Origin: Gammaproteobacteria bacterium
GTDB taxonomy: Bacteria > Pseudomonadota > Gammaproteobacteria > JADZEE01
Assembly (NCBI GenBank): GCA_020850735.1
Contig: JADZEE010000001.1
Span: 1 to 64,000, forward strand
DNA length: 64,000 nt
Reading direction: 5' to 3'
Part shown: positions 38,043-47,500 of the stretch, one piece after another
How the letters are laid out: each line of letters starts with the position of its first letter
How positions within the stretch are numbered: the first letter of the stretch is position 1
Notes under the pieces: model-generated
Told to the model about the DNA's origin: nothing
What the model saw: the letters and a program-made list of their open reading frames with translations, nothing else
The model's database searches: none
Made by a program: the position numbers and the translations under genes

Positions 38043-38259
38043 GTGTAAGATATAGCAGAGCACCGCTACGGGCGCCCGCCGCAGGGGTTACATTTTGCAG
38101 TGCCGCGACGTATCGCACCGCACCGCGGGATCGACTACCTCGTGCCGTCGCTGTCCGTGATCGGCACCGCGACGGCCGGGTGGCGTGGCAATGCTGGATC
38201 CGCAGCATCGCCGCGCGCCTGCCGCAGGGATCGGGCGGCACGCGACTGCAAGGCGTCGC
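38043..38259. other. Gene-free spacer before the P-loop ATPase gene end
   Basis: About 215 bp with no supported gene. It contains the possible extended -10 element for the structured RNA on the minus strand, and GC-rich sequence beyond the stop of the P-loop gene. Nothing else was recognised. Confidence 0.4.
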
Positions 38260-38850
38260 TCACCTGCCGCACGACTCCACTTCGAGACGCGCAAAACGGC
38301 GGAAGCGGCGCCAGGCCTGATCGAAGTCGGCGCTGCCGGGACTGCGTTCGAGCACGATGTCCGCGTCCGTGTAGCTGGCGCCGTAGCGGGCGCAGAACTC
38401 GGCCAGCACCCCCGGCGACACCCGGCAGCCACGCTGGTGCAGGTGCCGGCCGAGCTTGCCGGGATCGGCATCCGTGCGCAGCACCAGCCGCGGCAGGCCC
38501 GCGCCCGCGATCCGGTGCAGCGGCGCCGGCAGATGGCTGGCGACCAGCAGCGTGTGACCGCGCGCGAGCAGGCGGCGCAGCCGGGCCAGCTCCTGGGGGC
38601 GGCGCACCTCGTCGACCATCACCACTTCGGTTTCGAAGCGGGCGCGGCGCCAGTCGAGCGCAGGACCGGCGAACGCACTCGCCGGGCGGCCGGCGAAATC
38701 GGGGTGGTGGGCGAGCAGGTAGCGCAGAGCGGTCGACTTGCCGCTGCCGCTCACGCCGCACAACACCAGCAGGCGCAAGCCTGCGAGCGTCCGCCCGAGC
38801 AAGGCCAGGTGATCGTCGAACCAGCCCGTCCGGGCGTTGCCCTCAAGCAT
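38260..38850 (-). CDS. Small P-loop NTPase of unknown role
   Basis: A 196-residue ATP-binding protein with Walker A LCGVSGSGKST near residues 30-40, a Walker B-like ETEVVMVDEV near 73-82, and an ABC/AAA-like sensor stretch LLVASHLPAPL. It lacks the LSGGQ signature, so it is not a standard ABC ATPase. The start overlaps the end of the upstream membrane-protein gene by 8 bp, implying that the two act together. No family name can be given with confidence. Confidence 0.7.
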   Translation of the reverse strand: MLEGNARTGWFDDHLALLGRTLAGLRLLVLCGVSGSGKSTALRYLLAHHPDFAGRPASAFAGPALDWRRARFETEVVMVDEVRRPQELARLRRLLARGHTLLVASHLPAPLHRIAGAGLPRLVLRTDADPGKLGRHLHQRGCRVSPGVLAEFCARYGASYTDADIVLERSPGSADFDQAWRRFRRFARLEVESCGR

Positions 38851-39970
38851 TGAGGAAATCCTCGTACTGCAGATCCGCGGCCGGACCGGCCAGTTCCTGG
38901 TCGACGAACTGCGGATGCAGGAGCTGTATCTCCCAGTGCACTTTCAGCCCGTGATTCGGGGACACCTGCACCGGCGGATACAGGGTGCGGAACATCGGCG
39001 TGAAATCGACCGGCTCGCTGAACCAGGTGTTGATCGGCACGTTCGCGGGGATGCGATCCACGAGCTTGTCGTACAGGATCAGGCCGCGTACCGGTTCCTC
39101 GAACGACACCGTGCGTTCCTGCGTGCCCGAGCCCCGTTTGTACCGGCCGCACTCCATGTTGGCCGCGACGATGCGCAGGCGTACGTTCGCCAGCTCGACG
39201 CGCGCCTGGCCGCTGAACAGCTCGCCGGCCCGCAGTGTGTCGCCGCGGCGGATCAGCAGGCGCGGGTTGGCGAGATGAAACCGCATGTAGGTCCGCAGCT
39301 GCGCGCGCATCGCGAACCACACGGCCGCGCCGAGCGTGCCGCTGAGCGCGAGCGAGCCGAACAGCGGTGACTGCGAATCGCCGTCGCTGTCGGTGTGCGA
39401 GTACACCCAGGTCTGTGGCTCCGGCACGAACTGATCATGGACACCGACTGCGGCATTCACGAGCATGATCAGCCCGCCGAGACCCGCGAGCAGCAGCGTG
39501 ATCACCTGGTTTCTGACCGGGATGGCACGCAGGTTGGCGAAGAAGTCGAACAGATCGCGGGGCTCGACCACCGCGCTCGCGTCGGTGCTCACCGCCGGCT
39601 TGAGGCCGAGCTCGAGCTGCTGTTCGGTGCTGACGGTCGTGTCGACGAGCACGCCGTCGTCGATCACCAGGCGGGTGAACAATTCCAGGTCCAGCATCCG
39701 GCCGCGGTAGCTGTAGCAGCGCACGCTGGTGCGCGGGATGCGCACCTCGACACTCGTGCCGTCCACACGCAACTGCCGGCGAAACAGGATCTTGTCCGCG
39801 TTGACCGCGCGCTTGTCCTTGACCCGGGCGCGCACGCCGATCGCCAGCGTGGCGTCGTGCGCCAGCAGGCGCCGATCGACGATCTCGATGACGCAGATGA
39901 TGTCGCTGTCCGGCGCCGGGCCCGCCGGCTGCAGACTGATGTTCGCGCCTGCGCTCACGGGGGGCCGCAC
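38843..39970 (-). CDS. Membrane protein of unknown function with paired cytosolic/periplasmic domains
   Basis: A 375-residue protein beginning at a GTG (39970; 39958 also possible). The first 150 residues are beta-rich with an arrestin/C2-like look (IEIVDRRLLAHDATLAIGVR, SVEVRIPRTSVRCYSYRGR). Then come a hydrophobic helix (VITLLLAGLGGLIMLVNAAV, about 157-176), an acidic loop DSDGDSQS, a second helix (LALSGTLGAAVWFAM) and a C-terminal globular domain. Not recognised. It sits 7 bp after the TiaS-like gene and overlaps the P-loop gene, so the three form one operon. Confidence 0.7.
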   Translation of the reverse strand: MRPPVSAGANISLQPAGPAPDSDIICVIEIVDRRLLAHDATLAIGVRARVKDKRAVNADKILFRRQLRVDGTSVEVRIPRTSVRCYSYRGRMLDLELFTRLVIDDGVLVDTTVSTEQQLELGLKPAVSTDASAVVEPRDLFDFFANLRAIPVRNQVITLLLAGLGGLIMLVNAAVGVHDQFVPEPQTWVYSHTDSDGDSQSPLFGSLALSGTLGAAVWFAMRAQLRTYMRFHLANPRLLIRRGDTLRAGELFSGQARVELANVRLRIVAANMECGRYKRGSGTQERTVSFEEPVRGLILYDKLVDRIPANVPINTWFSEPVDFTPMFRTLYPPVQVSPNHGLKVHWEIQLLHPQFVDQELAGPAADLQYEDFLNA

Positions 39971-39977
39971 GCGGCGA

Positions 39978-40718
39978 TCAGGGTCGAAACGCCTTGATGT
40001 GCTCCTTGGCGAGCACCTGCCAGACGGCGTCGTCGTTCGCGCTTCTTTCGATCAGCAGCACCGCGCGACCGCCTATGCGCACCGGTCGTGGCCACGGGCC
40101 GAGATCCACTTGCTCGTCTCCGCCCGCCGGCGTCTCGCCGGCGGGCGTCGCCAGCCGCTCGACGCCCGTGCAGGCGAGCACTTCGGCGACGCGCAGGCGG
40201 GTATGGGCGAGTTCGCGCAGGCCACGGACCCAGATGTAGCGCCCGTCATCGCCGGCCTCGTGCAGGCCGACGGCGGCCAGCGCGCCGATCACACCCTGGC
40301 GCGTCCCGGTCAGACCCTCCAGGAGCACGGCGTGCTCGTGCGCATGGGTCGTGGCGTCGTCCTGGCGCAGCACCCGGCGCTGCGCGGCCCGGCCGAACTC
40401 GCTGGCCTGCCCGGCCTGGACGGCGTCCGCCACGCACAGGCCGGCATCGGCGCCCGCGGCGGCCGATTCGAGCAGGTACTCGCGGCACAGCGAGGCGATC
40501 GCCGGCCGATCGCCGCTCACCGCCGTCAGCGCGAGACAAGCGGCGCTGTTGTGCGAGGTGTAGGGGATGGCATCGTCCACCAGCAACTGGTGGCGGGTGA
40601 TGCCGGTGACCTGCGCCAGCCCGGCCGCGGCGAGCCGGCGGCCGAGCTCGCGGGCGCGGTAGCCGGTCCCGCGGGTCTCGAGGTTGTCGGTGTCGTCGAT
40701 GCCGACCAGCAGGCGCAT
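39978..40718 (-). CDS. TiaS-like protein (GIDDTD domain)
   Basis: A 246-residue protein from the ATG at 40718 (MRLLVGIDDTDNLETRGTG). The GIDDTD motif (6-11) followed by GTG and RELGRRL is the hallmark of the N-terminal domain of tRNA(Ile2) 2-agmatinylcytidine synthetase, an archaeal enzyme. The archaeal protein is much longer, and here the C-terminal RNA-binding domains are missing, so tRNA agmatidinylation is unlikely. A bacterial stand-alone version of unknown substrate, probably still a nucleotide-binding phosphotransferase-like domain. Divergent from the ModE-type regulator. Confidence 0.75.
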   Translation of the reverse strand: MRLLVGIDDTDNLETRGTGYRARELGRRLAAAGLAQVTGITRHQLLVDDAIPYTSHNSAACLALTAVSGDRPAIASLCREYLLESAAAGADAGLCVADAVQAGQASEFGRAAQRRVLRQDDATTHAHEHAVLLEGLTGTRQGVIGALAAVGLHEAGDDGRYIWVRGLRELAHTRLRVAEVLACTGVERLATPAGETPAGGDEQVDLGPWPRPVRIGGRAVLLIERSANDDAVWQVLAKEHIKAFRP

Positions 40719-40905
40719 GCACGCAACTCGCGCAGTTCGTGTGGCTGGCAGCCTAATTAGCTGGCCGCCAATGTGCAATGCGGCGCGGCGCGGGACGGCC
40801 CTAAACTCAAGAAAATATGCAATGAATAACATTTATCCGCCCGGGAAACAGGCTTAGAATCCCAGTTCTCATCGGTCATATAAGTCGGTTGGGACATAAA
40901 CATTC

Positions 40906-41970
40906 ATGGATGTCCGCTTCGATCTCCGCTGGTTCACCGGTGCCGACGTGCCGACTGAAATCGATCCGGTGCTGATCGCCGTGCTCGATGCCATCGCCGA
41001 CGGCGGCAGCCTGCGCCACGCCGCCGAGCACCTGCGCCTGTCCTACCGCCATGCCTGGGGTTTGTTGCACCGCTGGGAGGACACGCTCGGCCAGCCGCTC
41101 GTCGGTCTCACGCGCGGCCGCGGCGCGGTGCTCACCGCCCCCGGCGAGCGCCTGCGCTGGGCCTGGCACACCGCCGAGGCACGCCTGCGGCCGCAGCTCG
41201 ACAGCGCTGCCGGCGAAGCTGCGCGCGAGCTCGCCGCACTGTTCGCGCCGCGCCGCGACTCGGCGTTGCGGATCGCCGCCAGCCACGGTCTGGCGATCGC
41301 GCTGCTGCGCGATCAGCTCGTGCGCGCGCACGGCCTCGGGATCGATCTGCACTACTTCGGCAGCGTCGCCAGTCTGCAGCGCTTTCGTGCCGGGCAATGC
41401 GACGCTGCGGGTTTCCACGTGCCGCTCGGCCCGCTGCGCGCGCGCCTGGCGCCGCTGTTCGCCCGCCTGCTGGATCCCGTCCACGATCGCCTGATCGTCG
41501 TGGCCAACCGGGAGCAGGGCTTCATCACTCGTCCCGGGCAGGCCTTCACGGGTGCCGCGGATCTGGCGCGGCCGGGCCTGCGCTTCGTCAACCGCCAGCC
41601 GGGCTCCGGCAGCCGCCTGATCCTCGACGCGCTGCTCGCCGACGCGGGCGTCGAGCCGCACGCCATCGATGGCTACGATAACGAGGAATTCACGCACCTG
41701 GCGGTCGCCGCCATCGTCGCCGGTCGTGCGGCCGACGTGGGGTTCGGCCTGTGTGCCGCCGCCCGGCGCTTCGAGCTCGACTTCGTCCCCGTCGTCACCG
41801 AGCGCTATTACCTGGCGGTGGCGGGCAACGCGCTCGACGGCGCGTCCGTGCGCACGGTCCTTGCCGCCTTGCGCACACAGGCGTTTCGAGACGGTGTGCG
41901 CCGCCTCGGCGGTTACGATCCGGACGCCAGCGGCACCGTGGTCACGGTGCAGGAACTGCAGGGCGTTTGA
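40906..41970 (+). CDS. ModE-type HTH regulator with a periplasmic-binding-like sensor domain
   Basis: A 354-residue transcription regulator. Residues about 20-85 form the ModE/LysR-like winged HTH (VLDAIADGGSLRHAAEHLRL, HAWGLLHRWEDTLGQPLV). Residues 110-350 form a PBP-like domain (LRIAASHGLAIALLRDQLV, RFVNRQPGSGSRLILDALL, ADVGFGLCAAARRF) of the kind that binds oxyanions or metabolites. Such regulators are found with molybdenum/tungsten cofactor or formate dehydrogenase genes. Here the neighbour is the divergent TiaS-like operon, its likely target (inference). Confidence 0.85.
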   Translation: MDVRFDLRWFTGADVPTEIDPVLIAVLDAIADGGSLRHAAEHLRLSYRHAWGLLHRWEDTLGQPLVGLTRGRGAVLTAPGERLRWAWHTAEARLRPQLDSAAGEAARELAALFAPRRDSALRIAASHGLAIALLRDQLVRAHGLGIDLHYFGSVASLQRFRAGQCDAAGFHVPLGPLRARLAPLFARLLDPVHDRLIVVANREQGFITRPGQAFTGAADLARPGLRFVNRQPGSGSRLILDALLADAGVEPHAIDGYDNEEFTHLAVAAIVAGRAADVGFGLCAAARRFELDFVPVVTERYYLAVAGNALDGASVRTVLAALRTQAFRDGVRRLGGYDPDASGTVVTVQELQGV

Positions 41971-42023
41971 GCGGGGTTCGCACGGTCGACGCTGGCGCAT
42001 GCGATCCCGTATAGTCCGCCGGC

Positions 42024-43034
42024 ATGCATTATCTGCGCCTCGCCTACCTCGTCGCCGGCCTCGTCCTGCTCGGCGTCACCCTTTACGAGGCGGATCTCGG
42101 CGCGGTCTGGCATTACGTTCGCGAGTTCGGGCCGTGGGGTACTGCGCTGATCACCGCGCTGTTCCTGCTGGCCTATCTCGCCGATGCCGCCGCCTGGCAG
42201 CTGACCCTGCCCGGTATTCCCGGCACGGCGCGCTGGTTGCAGCGCCTGTTCGTCGTGCGCACCATCGGCGAGGCCTTCAACGACATCACGCCGTTCGCCT
42301 CGCTCGGCGGGGAGCCGGTCAAATCCATATTGCTCAAGACGCACTACGGCATCGGTTATCGTCATTCCGGTGCGTCGCTGGTGCTCGCCAAGACGCTCAT
42401 TACCCTGTCGCTGGTCGTGTTCCTGAGCATCGGTCTGGCGCTGTCGCTGACGACCCCGGCGCTGCCGGCCGCGTACAAGGTATTCGCCGCGATCGGCCTG
42501 ACCGGTCTGACCGCCTGCACCTACGGGTTTTTCATCGTCCAGCGTTTCCGCCTGACGTCGGTGACCGCACGCTGGCTGCACCGTACCGGCCTGTACAAGG
42601 GCGTGGAGCGGGTGCTGCACGTCATTCACGAGTTCGACGATCAGATCGTCGCCTTCTACGTGGACCATCGCTACCAGCTCGCGGGCTCGCTCGCGTTCGC
42701 GTTCGCGAGCTGGATGCTCGGCATCGTCGAGATCCAGATCATCATGTACGGGCTCGGTCACCCGGTGTCGTTCGCCGAGGCCTGGGTCATCGAGGCGCTG
42801 GCACAACTCGTGCGCGCGGCCACGTTCTTCATCCCCGCCGGGATCGGCACTCAGGAGGGCACTTTCCTGCTCGTGCTCGGCGCCATGACCGGCTCGCCGG
42901 CGCTCGGGGTGGCCGTTGGCGTGGTGCGCCGCTTCCGCCAGCTGATCTGGCTGGGTCTCGGCGTGGCCATGAGCTGGAAGCTGTCGCTGCGACCCCGCTT
43001 CGCCGCGGTGAAGGAGGAGCCCTCGGCATCCTGA
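42024..43034 (+). CDS. YbhN/UPF0104-family integral membrane protein (flippase-like)
   Basis: A 336-residue protein with about eight membrane helices, related to the membrane domain of lysylphosphatidylglycerol synthase and to HpnL. Typical signatures are VRTIGEAFNDITPFASLGGEP near residue 75 and FFIPAGIGTQEGTFLLVLGA near 265. Family members move or modify lipids (for example hopanoid or phospholipid head groups); the substrate here is unknown. The gene stands alone, 53 bp after the ModE-type regulator. Confidence 0.88.
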   Translation: MHYLRLAYLVAGLVLLGVTLYEADLGAVWHYVREFGPWGTALITALFLLAYLADAAAWQLTLPGIPGTARWLQRLFVVRTIGEAFNDITPFASLGGEPVKSILLKTHYGIGYRHSGASLVLAKTLITLSLVVFLSIGLALSLTTPALPAAYKVFAAIGLTGLTACTYGFFIVQRFRLTSVTARWLHRTGLYKGVERVLHVIHEFDDQIVAFYVDHRYQLAGSLAFAFASWMLGIVEIQIIMYGLGHPVSFAEAWVIEALAQLVRAATFFIPAGIGTQEGTFLLVLGAMTGSPALGVAVGVVRRFRQLIWLGLGVAMSWKLSLRPRFAAVKEEPSAS

Positions 43035-43123
43035 ACGCCGGCTTCGCTGCGTGCCGCCGGCGTTTGTCGCAGCGCCCGCGGCGCGGACGGGCCGGGGTGT
43101 TCACGCACGCAGCGAGGTCGACG

Positions 43124-43762
43124 ATGAACCGAAAAGGATCCACGCCCGGGAGCGAGGCACTGCGCCGCGCGGTCGCCTGGCTCTCCGATCACGGCCGCCA
43201 CGACGCCACCGCCATCGAGGAGGCGTGCCGGCGCTTCGATCTCTCACCCGCCGACGAGGAGTTTCTGCTGCGCGAGTGCCGGGAGCCGCACGCGGGACGA
43301 GCGCAAGCCGCCGCCGTCGCGCAGCGCGTACGGGCGGAGATCGTCGAGCTGCACGAGCATTTCGTGACCTGGTACGCAGGGCGCTGTGACGCCGACGATG
43401 CGACGTTCGAGCGGTTTTTCAGCTGCCGTTTCAGCCCGGATTTCGCCATCGTTCTGCCCGCTGGCACGCTGCACGCGGGCGTGGATTTCCTGCCCGTGCT
43501 GCGCGCCGGGCACGGCAGCAACGCCGATTTCCGGATCTGCATACGCGATGTCCGCGTACGCGAGGCGGGCGCCGGCCTGGTCGTCGCGACGTACGAGGAA
43601 TGGCAACGTAACGCCCGCAACTCCTCGCCCGCCGACAATGCCCGCCTGACGACGGCGGTGCTGGTCGGGGCGACGCATGCACCACGGCGATTCGCCTGGC
43701 TGCACGCGCACGAAACCTGGTTGCCGTCGAGTGTGCTGACCGCGGACCGGTTCGAGTTCTGA
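43124..43762 (+). CDS. NTF2-like/DUF4440-type protein with N-terminal helical domain
   Basis: A 212-residue cytoplasmic protein. The ATG at 43124 is chosen; the much longer frame upstream is the antisense-like shadow of the previous genes. Residues 10-60 are helical (LRRAVAWLSDHGRHDATAIE, EEFLLRECRE); residues 70-205 have the NTF2/SnoaL-like pattern (LHEHFVTWYAGRCDADDATF, WQRNARNSSPADNARLTTAV, WLHAHETWL). No catalytic assignment is possible. Its stop directly abuts the stop of the convergent DUF1499 gene. Confidence 0.7.
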   Translation: MNRKGSTPGSEALRRAVAWLSDHGRHDATAIEEACRRFDLSPADEEFLLRECREPHAGRAQAAAVAQRVRAEIVELHEHFVTWYAGRCDADDATFERFFSCRFSPDFAIVLPAGTLHAGVDFLPVLRAGHGSNADFRICIRDVRVREAGAGLVVATYEEWQRNARNSSPADNARLTTAVLVGATHAPRRFAWLHAHETWLPSSVLTADRFEF

Positions 43763-44515
43763 TCAGCGCGCCACGTAGGCGCGCAGGAAAGCGCGGATGC
43801 GGTCGGCATTCGCGCCCAGATCGCTGCGACCGACCCGGGACACGGAGCGCAAATCGATACGACTGCCGTCGTCGGTGCGGCGGATGCGGATGATCACGTC
43901 GTCCTTGAAGCGGAACCAGCGCGTGGTCGCCACCGCTTCGATGCGCCCCTCCTGGGGGGCCGCCTCGACGATGTCCCAGCCGAGCTCGGTCGCCACCGCG
44001 TGCGCCCTGGCGAACGCCGCTTCGGGCGGCTCCAGCGTGAGCAGCGGATCGAGGTTCCGGTAAGCCGCCCGCTGCTGCCGGGCCACCTCCCCGCCCTGGT
44101 AGTCCAGCAGGTTCTCGCGCGGCGCGCCGAGCAGCTCGACGGATTCGAACGCCGGTGGATCGTCGAGGTCGGTGCTGATGTCGTGGATGGCCGGCAGCGT
44201 CTGGCCCCGGTACAGCTGCACGCCGACGAGCAGCGCGGGGACGATGGCGACGAACAGGCCGATCCCCGCCCGCACCAGCGCGCCCGCATTGCGACTGCGC
44301 CACGAGGCCGGCAGCGTCCAGGCACCGGCCAGGGCGATGAACAGCCCCGTCGCGCCGCCGCCGAGCACCACCACCAGCCCTGCGCCGAAATCCCACAGTC
44401 CCATGCGTGTGCCCCAGGGGCCGGCGAGAAGCAGCGCCCAGGGCAGCAGCGCGGCCCAGACCAGGGCGATGCCGGAGGAGCGGTACTGCTTGCGGCCGGG
44501 TGTGCTCGTCGCCAT
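43763..44515 (-). CDS. DUF1499 domain membrane protein
   Basis: A 250-residue protein with three N-terminal membrane helices (about 15-100) followed by a soluble DUF1499 domain: IHDISTDLDDPPAFESVELL, AFARAHAVATELGWDIVEA, TTRWFRFKDDVIIRIR and RSVSRVGRSDLGANADRIR. The domain is of unknown function and widespread in proteobacteria and plants. Zero intergenic distance separates it from the convergent NTF2-like gene. Confidence 0.88.
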   Translation of the reverse strand: MATSTPGRKQYRSSGIALVWAALLPWALLLAGPWGTRMGLWDFGAGLVVVLGGGATGLFIALAGAWTLPASWRSRNAGALVRAGIGLFVAIVPALLVGVQLYRGQTLPAIHDISTDLDDPPAFESVELLGAPRENLLDYQGGEVARQQRAAYRNLDPLLTLEPPEAAFARAHAVATELGWDIVEAAPQEGRIEAVATTRWFRFKDDVIIRIRRTDDGSRIDLRSVSRVGRSDLGANADRIRAFLRAYVAR

Positions 44516-44549
44516 CGAACCGCCATCATACGCCGGGCATCCTGTGCGT

Positions 44550-47500
44550 TCAGGACCCCGTCGCCGGCCGCCGGTGCTGCTTGCGCCTGCCCATGAAGCT
44601 GCGGTACAGGAGCGGGATCACGAACAGCGTCAGACCGGTGGAGAACGCGAGACCCCAGACGATGGCGGTGGCGACCGGCCCCCAGACGAGCGACTTGCCC
44701 GCCAGTCCGGTGGCCAGGGACAACAGCCCGGCGATGGTCGTGAGCGAGGTGATGAGAATCGGAATCACGCGCCGGCGCGCGGCGTACACCGTCGCGTGCA
44801 GCAACCCCATGCCCGCCTCGAGCCGGTCGTTGGCCGCCGAAATCAGCACGATGGCAGCGTTCACGGCGATGCCACCGAGCGCGACCACGCCGTACATCGT
44901 GTACAGGCTCAGGGGATTGCCCGTCACGATGAGGCCGAGCACCACGCCCGTGAACGCGAGCGGCACGGTGACCAGAATCATCAGTGGCTGGAAGTAGCTG
45001 CGGAACTGGGTGCCGAGGATCGCGTAGATCAGCCCCAGGCCGAGCAGGCCCAGCATCGGCAGCGCGTCGAGGCTTTCCTCGATGTCGTCCAGCTCGCCCG
45101 AGAACTCGAGCGACACGTCCGGGAATTCACGCTGCAGGCGTTCGGCCCAGGTCTCGCGGGCGATCCGGTTGGCGCTGACGGTGTCGAGCAGCTTCTTGTC
45201 GAGGTCCGCTTCCAGAGTCACCGTTCGGCGAAAGCCGTAGTGACGGATGTTGTACTGGCTGACGCCCCACTCGGCGTCGACGAGCTCGCCGAGCGGTACG
45301 GACCTGCCATCGCGCAGTGCCAGTGTCTGGCGCAGCAGTGAGCCGATGTCGCTGCCCGGTTGCCGCTCGGCGAGCACCCGTACCGTGATCTCCTCGCCCT
45401 GGTCCTGGAACTGCGTGACCTGCTCGCCGTCGACGAACATTCCGACCGAGCGGCTCACCGCGAGCGGGTCGATGCCCACGCGCTTGATTGCGTCGGCGTC
45501 CAGGCGCAGCAGCAGCTCCGGTCCGCCCGGCCGGTAGTCGAGCGTGACGTCGAGGAATCCCGGCGTCGATTTCAGGAACGCGACCAGCCGGTCCGCCGCC
45601 GCACGGATGTCCTCGAACTCGTCGCCGCGGATCTTGATGTTGATCGGCCTGGCGGTCGGCGGCCCGTCCTTCTGCTCGAACACCCAGACGTTGCGTGGTC
45701 CTTGGAGACCGGCGACCGCCCGGCGGACGCTGTCACCGATCTGGTTCACGGTGCGGTCGCCGGCGGTGGCGGGGTTGAGGCTCACCATGAGCTGACCGAC
45801 CGTGTCGCCGAACAGCGGCTCGGTCTGGGTGAACATCTGCCCCGCGTAGTGAACCATCGCCCGCAGCTCGCGCGGTTCGATGCAGGTCCGCGTGCGCCGT
45901 TCGATCTCCTCGAGCATGCGACTGGTCTCGGCCAGCGTCGCGCCGGGCGGCATCTCGACGTTGACGTAGAACAACCGCGACGGATCGAATTCGAAGTAGC
46001 TGAAGCGCACGAGTCCGGTGGCGACCGCGGCGGTCGCACCGGCGAACAGGCACAGAACGACCGCCACGGACAGCAGCGGATAGCGCAATGCCGTGAGCAG
46101 CGCTCGCGTGTAGCGCAGGCGCACGAGGTGGGTGAACCACCAGCGCAGCCGCTGTATCCGCGAGTAGCGATCGAAGTGGATCCGGGCCGATATCACGTGC
46201 GCCGGAAGCATCCAGTAGGCCTCCAGCAGGCTGACCGTCAGCGCAATCGACACCACCAGCGGGATGACGCGCATGTAATCGCCCAGGATCCCCGGCATGA
46301 GCATCAACGGCAGGAACGCGGCGATGGTCGTCATCACGGACGTCGTCACCGGCGCGAACACCTCGCGCAATGCGCCGATGGCGGCGTCCAGACCGCGTGC
46401 GCCCTGCTGCAGGCGCTGGTACATGGTTTCGACCACCACGACCGCGTCGTCCACCAGCATGCCGAGGGCGATCACCACGCCGAGCAGCACCGTGTTGTTG
46501 ACCGACATGCCGCCCAGTTGCAGGGCCAGGAACGTGCCCGCAAGCGTGAAGGGAATGCCGATACCGATCAGAATCGAGATGCGGGTGCCGAGGAACACCC
46601 AGGCGACCAGCAGCACCAGCGCAAGGCCGATCAGCGCGTTGCTCTGCATCAGGCCGATCGCCCGGCGTGTGCTCACGGTCTGGTCGTCCACGAGTTCCAC
46701 CCGGGCGCCCGTGTGCCCTGTGAGCGCGTTGCGCTCGTCGATGTACCGGCGCAGGCGATCGACCAGCTCGAGGACGTTCGCGTCGGCGGTCTTGGTGATC
46801 GGCAGCAGGATTGCAGGCCGCGCGCCGTAGCGCACGATCTCGGTCGGTTCCTCGGTGGCGCGATACACGCGTGCCAGCGTCCCGAGTTCGACGACACCCC
46901 GGGCGGTGACCACCGGCAGTTGCGCCAGGCGTCCCGGATCGGCGTCGGTACCGACCAGGCGCACGAGCCACGCACCGGTGTTGGTGTTCATGTCGCCGGC
47001 GGAAACGTCGCGAAAGTAGGCGCGCACGGTGTCGGCCAGGTCGGCGGGCGTGATGCCCAGCCCTTCGAGACGCTCGGGCAGGAAAGCGACGTGCAGCTCG
47101 GGTTCGAGCAGGCCGATGTCGTTGATGCGATCGACGCCCTTCATGCGCTCGACGTCTTTTTTCACGTTGCGCGCCTGTACGCGCAGATTCTCGTCGTCCC
47201 CCGGGCTGCTCACGACGATGGTGGCCGCGGGCAGGCCGTTCGAAGACGTGATCTCGTAGACCATCGGCGCCTCGGCTTCTTCGGGCAGCTCGTCGGTCCA
47301 GGTGTTCTGCACCTCGCGTCGCAGGTCCGTGAGGCGCTTGTCGAAGATGCGGGCGTCGATTTCATTGAAACGCACGAGGATATTGGAGATCCCCTCGCGG
47401 CTGGTCGAGGTGACGAAGCGCATGTCCTGCACCGAGCGCTGCAGTGCCCGCTCGAGCGGATCGGTCAGCCGCTTCTCGACGTCGCGGGCCGAGGCGCCCG

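Noticed and set aside
40811-40905. A/T-rich stretch before the ModE-type regulator as a ModE operator
   Set aside because: TATAAG and ATATGC segments are present, but the ModE-type inverted TATATA halves could not be aligned. Left unassigned.
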